From NCBI RefSeq assembly GCF_001015055.1, contig NZ_BBWZ01000014.1:35482-99481 (forward strand): a stretch of 64,000 nt of DNA, in the 5' to 3' direction. The position numbers and the translations under genes were made by a program. The notes beneath the pieces are model-generated. The model was not told the DNA's origin. It worked only from the letters and a program-made list of their open reading frames with translations, and made no database searches. Positions 19,903 to 29,586 of the stretch are shown here, in pieces (position 1 is the stretch's first letter; the number at the start of each line of letters is the position of its first letter). This stretch comes from Aneurinibacillus tyrosinisolvens (GTDB lineage: Bacteria; Bacillota; Bacilli; Aneurinibacillales; Aneurinibacillaceae).

Positions 19903-20937
19903 ATGACAAGAACATTGAGTATGTCGGCTGCCATTAATGAAGCGATGAAGCTTGCGATGAGAAAAGATGAGAACGTCATTCTGATGGGAGAGGATGTAGC
20001 GGGCGGAGCCGAAGTTGATCACCTGCAGGATGAAGAGGCCTGGGGAGGCGTATTAGGCGTCACAAAAGGACTGGTTCAAGAATTCGGCCGCGAGCGAATT
20101 TTAGATACACCCATTGCAGAAGCAGGTTATATGGGAGCAGCCATGGCAGCTGCTTCAACAGGCTTACGGCCGATTGCAGAGTTAATGTTTAACGATTTTA
20201 TCGGAAGCTGTTTGGACGAGGTGATGAATCAAGGGGCAAAGTTCCGCTACATGTTTGGAGGAAAAGCCCAGGTCCCTATTACCATTCGCACGATGCATGG
20301 AGCAGGTTTTCGAGCTGCCGCTCAGCATTCCCAAAGCTTATATGGTCTGTTTACAGCTATTCCGGGGCTAAAAGTGGTCGTTCCATCGACCCCTTATGAT
20401 GCAAAAGGTTTGTTGCTTGCTGCTATTGAAGATAACGATCCCGTCGTCTTTTTTGAGGACAAAACCCTTTATAACATGACTGGAGAAGTGCCGGAAGGAT
20501 ATTACACAGTTCCGCTTGGAAAAGCGGAAGTGAAGCGGGAAGGTATGGATTTAACGATCGTTGCCATCGGCAAACAAGTTCATACAGCTTTACAGGCAGC
20601 TGAACAGCTAGCAGCTAAAGGAATCCAAATTGAGGTCGTGGATCCGCGAAGCTTATCACCGCTTGATGAAGAAACGATTCTTTCCTCGGTTGCCAAAACC
20701 AATCGACTCATCGTTATTGATGAAGCAAACCCAAGATGCAGCATTGCTACCGATATTGCAGCTCTCGTTGCAGACAAAGGTTTCGATTCGCTCGATGCGC
20801 CAATTAAGCGGATTACAGCACCGCATACGCCCGTACCGTTTTCGCCACCGTTAGAAGATATCTATCTTCCTACCCCAGAGAAAGTAATCAAAGTAGTCTC
20901 AGAGTTATTAGGGGAAGCATTCCCTCTCGGCGTATAA
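19903..20937 (+). CDS. acoB: Acetoin dehydrogenase E1 beta subunit
   Basis: 344 residues of the transketolase-like E1-beta family: MGEDVAGGAEVDHLQDE, DTPIAEAGYMGAAMAA, RTMHGAGFRAAAQHSQSL and a C-terminal VVDPRSLSPLDEETI segment. It forms the alpha2-beta2 E1 with AcoA. AGGAGG upstream; 30 nt before acoC. Confidence 0.94.
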   Translation: MTRTLSMSAAINEAMKLAMRKDENVILMGEDVAGGAEVDHLQDEEAWGGVLGVTKGLVQEFGRERILDTPIAEAGYMGAAMAAASTGLRPIAELMFNDFIGSCLDEVMNQGAKFRYMFGGKAQVPITIRTMHGAGFRAAAQHSQSLYGLFTAIPGLKVVVPSTPYDAKGLLLAAIEDNDPVVFFEDKTLYNMTGEVPEGYYTVPLGKAEVKREGMDLTIVAIGKQVHTALQAAEQLAAKGIQIEVVDPRSLSPLDEETILSSVAKTNRLIVIDEANPRCSIATDIAALVADKGFDSLDAPIKRITAPHTPVPFSPPLEDIYLPTPEKVIKVVSELLGEAFPLGV

Positions 20938-20967
20938 GAGAACGAAGATAGAAGGGAGAGAAACCGG

Positions 20968-22215
20968 ATGGCTGTAGAAGTGGTAATGCCGAAATTAGGA
21001 ATGGCGATGAAGGAAGGCACAGTAGCGTTCTGGAATAAGCAGGTTGGGGATTCGGTCGAAAAGGGAGAAGCGATCGCGAGCGTCAATTCAGAGAAGATTG
21101 AAATTGATGTTGAATCTCCAACGGAGGGAACGGTTTTGAAAATCACGGTACCAGAGGGGCAAGGCGTCCCCCCTGGTACCGTCATATGCTATATCGGAAA
21201 TCCAAGTGAAGAAGTGATAACGAACGAAGCCAGCGTAGAGGAAAACAAGCCGCAAATTGAAATGAAAGAAGCGCAAAGGACAGATGAGCTACATGAGTCG
21301 TCCACCCTGCCGATTAGCAGGGACGATGCCAGAGTTAAAATTTCTCCTGTTGCCCGGAAAATGGCACAGACAGCCAACCTTGAGCTTGAGAATATTCAAG
21401 GTACAGGACCGGGAGGGAGGATTACAAAGGAAGATGTCGAGGAAGCAATTAAGAGTTCCCATTCACCGGAAGCAACGCCCGAGAAAAAAGAAGGGAATAT
21501 CGTTAATCCGGTGCAATTAGAAGCGAAAGGAAACCAGGTTCCGGTAAGCGGAATGCGAAAAGTAATTGCAGCCCGGATGCAGGACAGCTTACGAAATAGC
21601 GCGCAATTGACCATCACAATGAAGGTCGATGTAACGGATTTAATAGCGCTGCAAAAACAAGTAGCCTCAGTCATTCAAAAACGTACTGAAGCTAAGCTGA
21701 CAGTGACAGATTTTGTGGCCCGTGCAGTGGTTCTTTCACTAAAAGAGCATCCGCAAATGAACAGTGCTTATATAGAAGATACGATCCACTTTTTTGACCA
21801 TATCCATCTAGGAATCGCGGTAGCTCTTGAGAAAGGGTTAGTTGTCCCGGTCATTCAGCATGCTGAAAGCTGCACAATACTGGAGTTATCCAAAAAAAGT
21901 AAAGAACTTGCTGCACGAGCCAGACAAGGGCAGCTTACCAGTGAAGAAATGCAAGGTTCCACTTTTACTATTAGTAATCTTGGCAGCTACGGGGTAGAGC
22001 ACTTCACCCCAATCTTAAACCCTCCAGAAGCGGGAATTCTAGGGATTGGTGCTGCCTTTGATACTCCTGTATATATTGATGAAGAATTGAAAATAAGACG
22101 CATTCTGCCGCTCAGTTTAACTTTTGATCACCGTGTTCTTGATGGAGCCCCTGCTTCAACCTTTTTAAGAACAGTTAAACAGTATTTAGAAGAGCCGTTG
22201 ACCATGCTTTTATAG
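20968..22215 (+). CDS. acoC: Acetoin dehydrogenase E2 (dihydrolipoamide acetyltransferase)
   Basis: 415 residues. N-terminal lipoyl domain (about 1-75) with the lipoylated Lys43 in NSEKIEIDV; peripheral subunit-binding domain (about 118-155, ISPVARKMA ... GTGPGGRITKEDV); Ala/Pro/charged linkers; C-terminal acyltransferase core with the catalytic DHRVLDGAPAS. Single lipoyl domain, as in B. subtilis AcoC. AGAAGGGAGAG upstream. Confidence 0.94.
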   Translation: MAVEVVMPKLGMAMKEGTVAFWNKQVGDSVEKGEAIASVNSEKIEIDVESPTEGTVLKITVPEGQGVPPGTVICYIGNPSEEVITNEASVEENKPQIEMKEAQRTDELHESSTLPISRDDARVKISPVARKMAQTANLELENIQGTGPGGRITKEDVEEAIKSSHSPEATPEKKEGNIVNPVQLEAKGNQVPVSGMRKVIAARMQDSLRNSAQLTITMKVDVTDLIALQKQVASVIQKRTEAKLTVTDFVARAVVLSLKEHPQMNSAYIEDTIHFFDHIHLGIAVALEKGLVVPVIQHAESCTILELSKKSKELAARARQGQLTSEEMQGSTFTISNLGSYGVEHFTPILNPPEAGILGIGAAFDTPVYIDEELKIRRILPLSLTFDHRVLDGAPASTFLRTVKQYLEEPLTMLL

Positions 22216-22230
22216 AAAGGAGGAAATCCT

Positions 22231-23609
22231 TTGCCATCGATAGCGATTATTGGAGGCGGCCCTGCTGGGTATGTAGCGGCGATTACAGCTGCCCGGCAGG
22301 GAAACAAAGTGACTGTTATTGATCAGGGGCCATTAGGGGGAACGTGCTTAAATGAGGCTGTATGCCAACTAAGTCTTTATTGCAAAGTGCTGACACCTAT
22401 GAGCTCGTGAAAAACGCAACACAGTTTGGTGTCAGCCTGCCATCTGGAACCATCGGAATAGATTGGAACGTCATACAACAGCGTAAAAATGGAATTGTCG
22501 CCACACTCGTTCAAGGCATTCAGTATTTAATGAGGAAAAACAAGATTCAAGTGATAAGAGGGGATGCGTCCTTTTTAACGAGTCATCGATTAAGTGTAAA
22601 GACCGACCACTCGCAAGAAGAGCTTGAAGCCAATGAAATCATCATTGCTTCAGGATCAGAACCCATTTCCCTGCCATGTGCACCTTTTGATGGTAAGTGG
22701 ATTATCCATAGCGGCCAGGCGATGTCGCTTCCGTCCATTCCTTCTTCTCTTCTGATTGTAGGCGGTGGAGTGATTGGCTGCGAGTTTGCAAGCGTCTATA
22801 ACCGAATGGGAACGAAAGTAACCATCGTCGAGATGGCGGAACAACTGCTGCCGGGTGAGGATGAAGACATCGCTTCTGTGCTACATAAGGAATTGGAAAG
22901 TCACGGTGTTATCATCCATACGTCGACTTCTGTTAGAGATTTGGATGCGGAAAAGAAGAAGGCAGTATTGGAAAACAACGAGGGCACTTATGAAATGGAA
23001 GCAGATTATGCACTCGTGTCGATTGGCAGAAAACCAAGAATAGCTGATCTGGGTCTGGAGAATATCGGAGTCGATTTTTCCAGACAAGGAATTAACGTAA
23101 ATGAACGAATGCAGACGAACATTTCTTCTATCTATGCCTGTGGCGATGTCATTGGAGGAATCCAGCTTGCCCACGTTGCTTTTCATGAGGGAAACGTCGC
23201 AGCGTTGAATGCGTCTGGCTATGACGTAAAAGTAAATTACCGGGCTGTTCCCCGCTGTATTTATACCTCTCCCGAGATCGCCAGCGTAGGCATGACGGAA
23301 ACACAGGCAAGACAGCGATACGGTGATATTAAAATAGGTGAGTTCCCGTTTTCAGCAAACGGAAAAGCTTTAATTTCTAACGAACGGATGGGAAAAGTAA
23401 AAGTAATCGTAGAGCCTCAATATAATGAAATCCTCGGCTTTTCGATCGTAGGGCCCCATGCTACGGAATTAATCGGCCAGGGGACCGTCATGATGCACGC
23501 GGAGATGACAACAGATTTTATCGAAGGGATGATCGCAGCACATCCAACATTATCCGAGTCCATTCATGAAGCATTACTAAGTGCCGTGGGGCAAGCCGTA
23601 CATGTTTAA
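22231..23609 (+). pseudogene. acoL: Acetoin dehydrogenase E3 (dihydrolipoamide dehydrogenase), one-base frameshift
   Basis: Reoxidises the E2 lipoamide with NAD. The TTG at 22231, 7 nt after AAAGGAGG, begins [20 protein letters not shown] (FAD dinucleotide fold) and reaches GGTCLNE. There the sequence has GAGGCTGTATG where GAGGGCTGTATG would encode the redox-active C-x4-C (CLNEGCMPTKS). The rest, 22362-23609, is intact: NAD fold VGGGVIGCEFASVYNRMG, YACGDVIGG, and the C-terminal AHPTLSESIHEA (His-Glu pair). One missing G restores 459 residues, the AcoL length. True mutation or sequencing error. Confidence 0.85.
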
Positions 23610-23663
23610 AAATTGTGCACCGTGAAAATGGATAGGTTTTGATTTCTAAGGAGGGCGTATTGG

Positions 23664-24051
23664 ATGAATACAAAAGAAAAAATAGCGCTTGTCACTGGAG
23701 CAGGACGCGGAATTGGGCGTGCCATTGCATTGCGTCTTGCCCGGGACGATTTCAATGTAGTGCCTTACACAGGCGGCCGCACAGGAATTGGCGCAGTATG
23801 GGATTACAGTTAATGCGTACTGCCCAGGAATCGTGGGAACTCAAATGTGGGAATTGATTGACGAAAAAATGGGAGAATATATGAACTTGGAAAAGGGGCA
23901 AGCTTTTAAAAAGTTTTCTGAAAGCATTACACTAGGACGCCCTGAAACACCAGAAGATGTTGCGAAATTTGTATCTTACCTTGCTTCAGAGGACGCTGAT
24001 TATATGACAGGGCAATCCGTAATGATTGATGGTGGAGTTATTTTTTCGTAA
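23664..24051 (+). pseudogene. Acetoin reductase / butanediol dehydrogenase (BudC-type SDR) relic with internal deletion
   Basis: The N-terminal 33 codons (KIALVTGAGRGIGRAIALRLA, the Rossmann TGxxxGIG motif) are joined to the C-terminal third ([29 protein letters not shown] ... VMIDGGV) in a different frame; a TAA at 23811 ends the first frame. About 110 residues, including NNAG and the catalytic Ser/Tyr-x3-Lys, are missing. This is a real deletion, not a single-base error. The ribosome binding site AAGGAGGG is preserved. Located between acoL and bdhA, where an acetoin reductase makes sense. Confidence 0.85.
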
Positions 24052-24104
24052 ATGTTAAAACAATGAAGGATAGACAACTAATTACTATAAGGAGGGGAGA
24101 AAAG

Positions 24105-25163
24105 ATGAAAGCTGCATTGTGGCACAACCTAAGGGATGTCCGGGTAGAGGATATAGCTGAACCTTCAGTTGGAAAGAATGACGTTAAAATCAAAGTTTCC
24201 TATTGTGGAATTTGCGGTTCTGATCTCCATGAATATTTGGCCGGGCCTATCTTTGTTCCCGTTGAGGAACCGCACCCAATCTCCAAAGATAAAGCTCCCA
24301 TCATCATGGGGCATGAGTTTGCCGGTGAAGTAGTAGGAGTAGGGGAATCTGTCACAAGCGTCAAAGTAGGGGAAAGAGTATGTGTAGAGCCTATTTTAAG
24401 CTGCGGTAAATGTGCATCCTGCCAGAAAGGGCATTACAATGTGTGTGAACAGTTAGGATTTGTCGGGCTATCTGGTGGTTATGGCGGATTTGCAGAATAC
24501 AGTGTAGTGCCAGCGAGCATGGTCCATAAAATTCCGGACCATATGACCTGGGAACAAGCGGCTTTGGTGGAACCTACTGCTGTCGCGGTACATGCCGTTC
24601 GTCAGAGTGGTTTGAAAATTGGAGATTCAGTCGCTGTGTTTGGTACCGGTCCAATTGGGTTGTTGGTGATTCAAGCAGCTAAGGCGGCGGGAGCCAGCCA
24701 AATTATTGCGGTTGAAGTATCCCCGGAACGCAGGGAAATCGCCAAACAAGTTGGCGCTCATGTGATTGCCAACCCACTGGAAGTGGATGTTGTTCAAACT
24801 ATTAAAGAGCATACAAATGGTCTGGGTGTGGATGTAGCTTTTGAGGTGGCAGGAATTGAATCTACCATAAATGCTGCAATCGAATCAACAAGATCAGAAG
24901 GTAATGTAGTTAATATTAGTATATGGGAAAGACCAGCGGAGATCCCGGTAAACAATTTCATTTTAACGGAACGAAGGATGACCAGTATCATTGCTTATCG
25001 AAATATTTTTCCCCAGGTTATTCAACTTATTGCCAATGGTCAAATTCAGGCGTCAGAATTAGTAACCAGAAAAATCGATATAGAACACATCGTTTCTGAG
25101 GGCTTCGAAGCATTAACTCAAAGCAAAAACCAAATTAAGATTCTGGTAAATCCATCCTCTTGA
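24105..25163 (+). CDS. bdhA: (R,R)-butanediol dehydrogenase / acetoin reductase
   Basis: Zinc-dependent medium-chain dehydrogenase interconverting acetoin and 2,3-butanediol. 352 residues. Catalytic zinc ligands Cys37 (YCGICGSD) and His70-Glu71 (MGHEFAGE); structural zinc cysteines in CGKCASCQKGHYNVC; NAD fold VFGTGPIGLLVIQAA. The start at 24105 follows AAGGAGGGG; in-frame codons upstream are noncoding. The intact enzyme may cover for the broken BudC next to it. Confidence 0.92.
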   Translation: MKAALWHNLRDVRVEDIAEPSVGKNDVKIKVSYCGICGSDLHEYLAGPIFVPVEEPHPISKDKAPIIMGHEFAGEVVGVGESVTSVKVGERVCVEPILSCGKCASCQKGHYNVCEQLGFVGLSGGYGGFAEYSVVPASMVHKIPDHMTWEQAALVEPTAVAVHAVRQSGLKIGDSVAVFGTGPIGLLVIQAAKAAGASQIIAVEVSPERREIAKQVGAHVIANPLEVDVVQTIKEHTNGLGVDVAFEVAGIESTINAAIESTRSEGNVVNISIWERPAEIPVNNFILTERRMTSIIAYRNIFPQVIQLIANGQIQASELVTRKIDIEHIVSEGFEALTQSKNQIKILVNPSS

Positions 25164-25202
25164 AAATTTCTATTCATCTGAAAACCAAGGGAATTTAGTA
25201 GA

Positions 25203-25235
25203 GCTTCGCGTAAAACTTACGCGAAGCCATTTTTT
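25203..25235 (+). terminator. bdhA terminator
   Basis: GCTTCGCGTAA (25203-25213) and TTACGCGAAGC (25217-25227) form a perfect 11-bp stem with a 3-nt loop and a T7 tail. Confidence 0.95.
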
Positions 25236-25430
25236 TGAATTTTATTAAAAGTATAAAAACTACAGGTTGAAAGCGGATACAGAAGTCTACTATAATAGTG
25301 AAATAAACCCCGAATTAAAAACCCATTTTAAGAAGCGTCCATCATCACTCCCACTGCCATATAACCAACAAGTAGTATTTCTCAAATCAATGTGGAAAGT
25401 GTTTCAGCCAAATGATTAGAGGGGGATCCT

Positions 25431-27314
25431 ATGTCCGCAACTATTTGTTATTTAAATACCTGGAAGCGATTTGTAGACGAAGGAGTTCTTGATCCAGCCC
25501 GTTTGAACAAACGCATTATGGAATCATGGTATCGCTGCAAAAAAGAACAGGTGAATCCCTATTTAAACAAAGGCCAGCTTGTATTATCAGGCGACTTATT
25601 GAACATTCAAAGAGAAAAGAACGCACAGCTTATGGATGCAGCAACGTCCCATTTAGCCAGAATGAGCCCGGCAATTAGAGAAGCAGGAATGATGGCCCTC
25701 CTGGTCGATGCAGATGGATATGTATTGTCCTTGTCAGGAAATGACAAAATACTCGATGAAGCAGGCAAAATAAATTTTGTTGAGGGTGTACGTTGGACCG
25801 AGACTGAGGTCGGTACAAACGCGATTGGAACAGCTTTGCAGACGAGAGAAGCTGTTATGATTAACGGTACCGAGCATTATTCCATCGCTTCTCATAATTG
25901 GAGCTGTGCAGCTACGCCCATTTTTAATGAAGATGGACAAACACTTGGCGTCATTGATGTTTCGTGTCCGGTTGACCATTCACATCCTTTTATGCTTGGA
26001 ATGGTTGCCTCTATTGCCTATGCGATCGAGCGGGAAATAGCCATCCGCTCCTCTAAAAGGGAATTGGCATTCACTCAGCAATCCATTGAATTAGCAGAAA
26101 CCTACGGCAATCAGCTCTTTGTCGTTTGTAACCAAAAAGGCGTCGTTATTTCCGCAAGCAAATGGGTTCGTAATAAAGTTCCTCAATCGGTTGGTATGAG
26201 TCTCAATGAACTTTTACTAAACGGGTATCGAATTGAAACGGAAACCCTCCTGCACTTGAGAGAACATAATGCCACCATGGGAAAATGCTTGTTTTTAGCA
26301 GAAGAAGCTCTTTATAACCGAAATAGGATTTTTCCGGCTTTCTCTCCTAAACCGTTTTATTTCAGGGGAGAAATGGGGGTAAGTGAATCTTTTCAGGACA
26401 CTTTAAAAAAAATAAAGCTGGTTGCACCTACAGATTCAAACGTATATATAACCGGTGAAACAGGAACAGGGAAAGAGTTGGTTGCCCAAGCCATTCATGA
26501 GAATAGCCCCCGTAAAAACGGACCGTTTATCGCTCTTAATTGTGGAGCATTACCGAAGGATTTAATGGAAAGCGAGCTGTTCGGTTATACCGAAGGGGCT
26601 TTTACAGGGGCAAAAAGGCAGGGATATAAAGGAAAGTTTGAACAAGCTAACCATGGAACAATTTTTCTTGATGAAATCGGTGAAATTCCGCCTTCTATGC
26701 AGGTGGCGCTTTTACGTGTGTTACAGGAACGAGTGGTTGTTCCAGTAGGGGGGACAAAAGAAATTCCTTTAGATGTACGTATCATTACCGCGACACACCG
26801 TAATCTTGCCGAGCTTGTAAATAAAGGAACCTTTCGCCAGGACTTATTTTATCGCCTCAATGTGTATCCAATATCTGTACCTTCTTTGCGTGAGAGAACG
26901 GAAGATTTTCCACACCTCGTCCGTCATTTTTGCCAAAAAAATAACTGGAACATTCCATTTACTGACGAATTATTTGAACGATTGAGAGATTACGCCTGGC
27001 CTGGCAACATAAGAGAGCTATTGAATATGTTGGAACGAATGCATATTTTGCTCTCAGACGAACTAGCAAACATGGGCCAGATATTAAATTCATTGTTTCC
27101 ATTTGAGACCATTCAAGAATCAGGCCGCCAATCTTCAGGTCAACTTAAAGGGATAGAAGATACAGCATCTGAACTTAGAATACGGGAGAAAATTCAAAGG
27201 GCACTAATGCTGGAGGCCTTACAAAAAACAAAGGGAAACGTTACTGCAGCAGCCAAATTTCTAGATATTCCGAGGAGTACTTTTTACAAGCGGCTTCAAA
27301 AATTCGGGTTATAG
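25431..27314 (+). CDS. acoR: Sigma-54-dependent activator of acetoin catabolism AcoR
   Basis: 627 residues. N-terminal GAF-type sensor region (about 60-200, with GVRWTETEVGTNAIGTAL), central AAA+ domain with Walker A GETGTGKE (342-349), ESELFGY, the sigma-54-contacting GAFTGA loop (389-394) and DEIGE, and a C-terminal Fis-type helix-turn-helix (GNVTAAAKFLDIPRSTFYKRL). It should activate the -24/-12 promoter at 18829. GAGGGGGATCC upstream. Own transcription unit after the bdhA terminator, as acoR is in B. subtilis. Confidence 0.93.
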   Translation: MSATICYLNTWKRFVDEGVLDPARLNKRIMESWYRCKKEQVNPYLNKGQLVLSGDLLNIQREKNAQLMDAATSHLARMSPAIREAGMMALLVDADGYVLSLSGNDKILDEAGKINFVEGVRWTETEVGTNAIGTALQTREAVMINGTEHYSIASHNWSCAATPIFNEDGQTLGVIDVSCPVDHSHPFMLGMVASIAYAIEREIAIRSSKRELAFTQQSIELAETYGNQLFVVCNQKGVVISASKWVRNKVPQSVGMSLNELLLNGYRIETETLLHLREHNATMGKCLFLAEEALYNRNRIFPAFSPKPFYFRGEMGVSESFQDTLKKIKLVAPTDSNVYITGETGTGKELVAQAIHENSPRKNGPFIALNCGALPKDLMESELFGYTEGAFTGAKRQGYKGKFEQANHGTIFLDEIGEIPPSMQVALLRVLQERVVVPVGGTKEIPLDVRIITATHRNLAELVNKGTFRQDLFYRLNVYPISVPSLRERTEDFPHLVRHFCQKNNWNIPFTDELFERLRDYAWPGNIRELLNMLERMHILLSDELANMGQILNSLFPFETIQESGRQSSGQLKGIEDTASELRIREKIQRALMLEALQKTKGNVTAAAKFLDIPRSTFYKRLQKFGL

Positions 27315-27381
27315 TATTGATGGAGAAGCGACTTTTTACCAATATAGATGGACTGAAATGGAAAAGACGAGATAATTTAGT

Positions 27382-27510
27382 CAAAAAAAAATAATCCACC
27401 CTTGAGTTAGCAGCTCAGTGGATTATTCCTCGATATTGCTGATCCCCCTTGCAGGGAACCCTCTATTGCATGACCGTTGGTGTTAGCAGCATCACCGGTC
27501 TATTTTAATA
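27382..27510 (-). ncRNA. Candidate structured small RNA with intrinsic terminator
   Basis: Read on the minus strand this noncoding stretch shows a hairpin at 27472-27500 (GACC/GGTC plus GGTG/CACC), a GC-rich hairpin near 27441-27460, and a 3' stem AATAATCCAC/GTGGATTATT (27390-27399 with 27418-27427) followed by nine T residues. That is a good intrinsic terminator in the minus direction although no minus-strand gene precedes it. Two stems display the same CTGCTAA loop. A possible -10 (TATAAT on the minus strand, 27529-27534) lies upstream. Family not recognised. Confidence 0.45.
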
Positions 27511-27681
27511 TATGCTGTTTCTTAATTTTATTATACCCGGTAATGCTGGAAAAGAAAGCGGTAAACGAAATGTACACAGATTCTAATCGAACGTAATAGG
27601 GGAAATCTGTTATGAAGTCCCAAGTACAAATGGAGTAGCGTCGCTAACAATAATTTATTGCTGGCTCTCAGTGTAAATTTG

Positions 27682-27710
27682 TTGTTATTTGGAAATGAAT
27701 GTGCTATACT
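27682..27710 (+). promoter_or_regulatory. Sigma-A promoter with extended -10, orphaned in front of a csp relic
   Basis: TTGTTA (27682-27687), 17-bp spacer ending TGC, TATACT (27705-27710). Good match including the TGN extension. It now reads into the truncated cold-shock gene and possibly on toward ftsZ. Confidence 0.6.
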
Positions 27711-27751
27711 ACATGTAAAACTTAATTATGTATTGATATTTATCATTCACA

Positions 27752-27868
27752 CATTTTTCTGCCATTACAGGAGAAGGATTCAAATCCCTTGAAGAAGGCC
27801 AGCGAGTAAGCTTTGACATTACCCAAGGCAATCGTGGCGCTCAAGCTGCCAACGTTGTTAAGTTATAA
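27752..27868 (+). pseudogene. Cold-shock protein relic (C-terminal half)
   Basis: The frame reads [20 protein letters not shown] and on to [12 protein letters not shown] before TAA at 27866, the C-terminal half of a CspB/CspD-type protein. The N-terminal KGxVKWFN strand and start codon are missing; upstream sequence is unrelated. Ends before a terminator. Confidence 0.8.
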
Positions 27869-27909
27869 ACCAATAACAAAAAGCTTATACGATAGATGTA
27901 TGAGTTCAA

Positions 27910-27948
27910 GGCCGCTGACAACATCATGTTTGTTAGCAGCCTTTTTTT
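27910..27948 (+). terminator. Terminator after the csp relic
   Basis: GGCCGCTGACAA (27910-27921) pairs with TTGTTAGCAGCC (27930-27941, one mismatch), followed by T7. It shields ftsZ from upstream transcription. Confidence 0.88.
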
Positions 27949-27986
27949 ATTACTAAAATGAATCAAATAAAGGGGGGATAATCATT

Positions 27987-29126
27987 TTGGAGTTCGATAC
28001 AATGGTAGATCAGTTAGCAACAATAAAAGTTATCGGTGTCGGTGGTGGCGGAAATAGTGCTGTTAACCGAATGATTGAGCATGGGGTGCAAGGTGTTGAA
28101 TTTATTGTTGTCAATACAGACGTCCAAGCCCTTCATCTATCAAAAACTGAAATTAAAATACAAATTGGTGAAAAGCTTACTAGAGGACTTGGAGCAGGAG
28201 CAAATCCGCAGGTAGGTAAAAAAGCAGCGGAAGAAAGTAAAGAACAAATTCAAGAAGTGTTAGAAGGGGCGGATATGGTATTTGTCACTGCTGGCATGGG
28301 CGGTGGAACAGGTACGGGGGCAGCTCCAGTTATCGCTCAAATTGCTCGTGAATTAGGGGCACTAACTGTTGGGGTAGTTACACGTCCGTTTACATTTGAA
28401 GGTAGAAGGCGTGCGACTCAGGCAGCTAACGGTATAGCATCATTGAAAGAAGCCGTTGACACTTTAATTGTAATTCCAAATGACCATCTATTAGAAATGG
28501 TTGATAAAAAGACACCAATACTTGAAGCATTCCGTGAAGCAGATAACATCTTACGTCAAGGTGTACAAAGTATTTCAGATTTAATTAATGTACCGGGTTT
28601 AATTAACTTAGACTTTGCTGATGTAAAGACAATCATGTCTGATAAAGGTTCTGCCCTAATGGGAATTGGTATTTCAGTTGGTGAAAATCGCGCAGCAAAA
28701 GCAGCGAAAATGGCTATTTCCAGTCCATTACTGGAAACATCAATTGATGGGGCTCAAAATATATTAATGAATATTACTGTTGGTAGTAATTTAAGTCTTT
28801 ATGAAGTTCAAGAGGCAGTTGATATTGTTGCCGCCGCTTCTCATCAAGAATTGAATATGATTTTCGGTTCCGTTATTAATGAGAATCTTAAAGATGAAAT
28901 TATTGTAACAGTTATTGCAACAGGCTTAAACGACCAAGATTTTATGCAACCAAAACAGATTAACCCATTATCATTATCTGTTACTAACCCGGAGAGTCAG
29001 CAACCTTACTCTCAACCCAAACATAAGCGTAAGGAACCACAAGCGGACTATACAAATATAAATCCCCAAACAGAAGATGCGTTGGACATTCCAACGTTCT
29101 TGCGTGACCGTAATCGACGTCGTTAA
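27987..29126 (+). CDS. ftsZ: Cell division GTPase FtsZ, outside the dcw cluster
   Basis: Tubulin-like GTPase that builds the division ring. 379 residues: [15 protein letters not shown], the tubulin signature GGGTGTG (105-111), FTFEGRRR, the T7 loop [11 protein letters not shown], a variable linker, and the C-terminal FtsA/ZapA/SepF-binding peptide [16 protein letters not shown] start at 27987 after AAAGGGGGGATA. No ftsA, divIB or mur genes are nearby, so this is either a moved gene or a second ftsZ; AT-rich codon use. It appears fully functional. Confidence 0.93.
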   Translation: MEFDTMVDQLATIKVIGVGGGGNSAVNRMIEHGVQGVEFIVVNTDVQALHLSKTEIKIQIGEKLTRGLGAGANPQVGKKAAEESKEQIQEVLEGADMVFVTAGMGGGTGTGAAPVIAQIARELGALTVGVVTRPFTFEGRRRATQAANGIASLKEAVDTLIVIPNDHLLEMVDKKTPILEAFREADNILRQGVQSISDLINVPGLINLDFADVKTIMSDKGSALMGIGISVGENRAAKAAKMAISSPLLETSIDGAQNILMNITVGSNLSLYEVQEAVDIVAAASHQELNMIFGSVINENLKDEIIVTVIATGLNDQDFMQPKQINPLSLSVTNPESQQPYSQPKHKRKEPQADYTNINPQTEDALDIPTFLRDRNRRR

Positions 29127-29227
29127 AAAGGGGAACTTAGCCTAGTATCATAAAATGAATCTTAAGTCTGTCCTTATATTTTACATTAAACAGTCCATAT
29201 TTTAATGAAAATAAGGAGGCGTTTAGA

Positions 29228-29461
29228 ATGGATACTCACATTGATTTTCATACATTTAAAAACAAAATTTTTATGTTTCAAAAGCCAGTGAAAGAAATTT
29301 TAATGACAAAAGAATATCTCGAAAGTGGATCATCGGAAGGTGTGAAGGTTATAGAGGGAAACAATTATATACTCACTGAGTTTTACAAAGGAAAAATATA
29401 TTTTTCTGCTCCAATTATAATCGATGATACTGTTAAATATTATGAAGTGGTTTATCTATAA
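29228..29461 (+). CDS. Small hypothetical protein
   Basis: 77 residues with a clear ribosome binding site (ATAAGGAGGCG) 8 nt before the ATG. No signal or membrane segment; contains YILTEFYKGKIYFSAP and ends in EVVYL. No family recognised. Located between ftsZ and a SET-domain gene. Confidence 0.65.
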   Translation: MDTHIDFHTFKNKIFMFQKPVKEILMTKEYLESGSSEGVKVIEGNNYILTEFYKGKIYFSAPIIIDDTVKYYEVVYL

Positions 29462-29586
29462 TCATTTAAATTGCATAGTAAGGATAATCGATAAACAGAC
29501 TCTGATTTTAGGGTCTGCTTTTACTTTAGCTGGATTAAATAAGAAAACCTACTCAGAAAAAGAGTAGGGCAGAAATATGTCAGAAG

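Noticed and set aside
27382..27430. T-box leader (AAGGGTGG followed by terminator on the minus strand)
   Set aside because: The rest of the T-box motif and the specifier region are missing, and no aminoacyl-tRNA or amino-acid gene follows on that strand.
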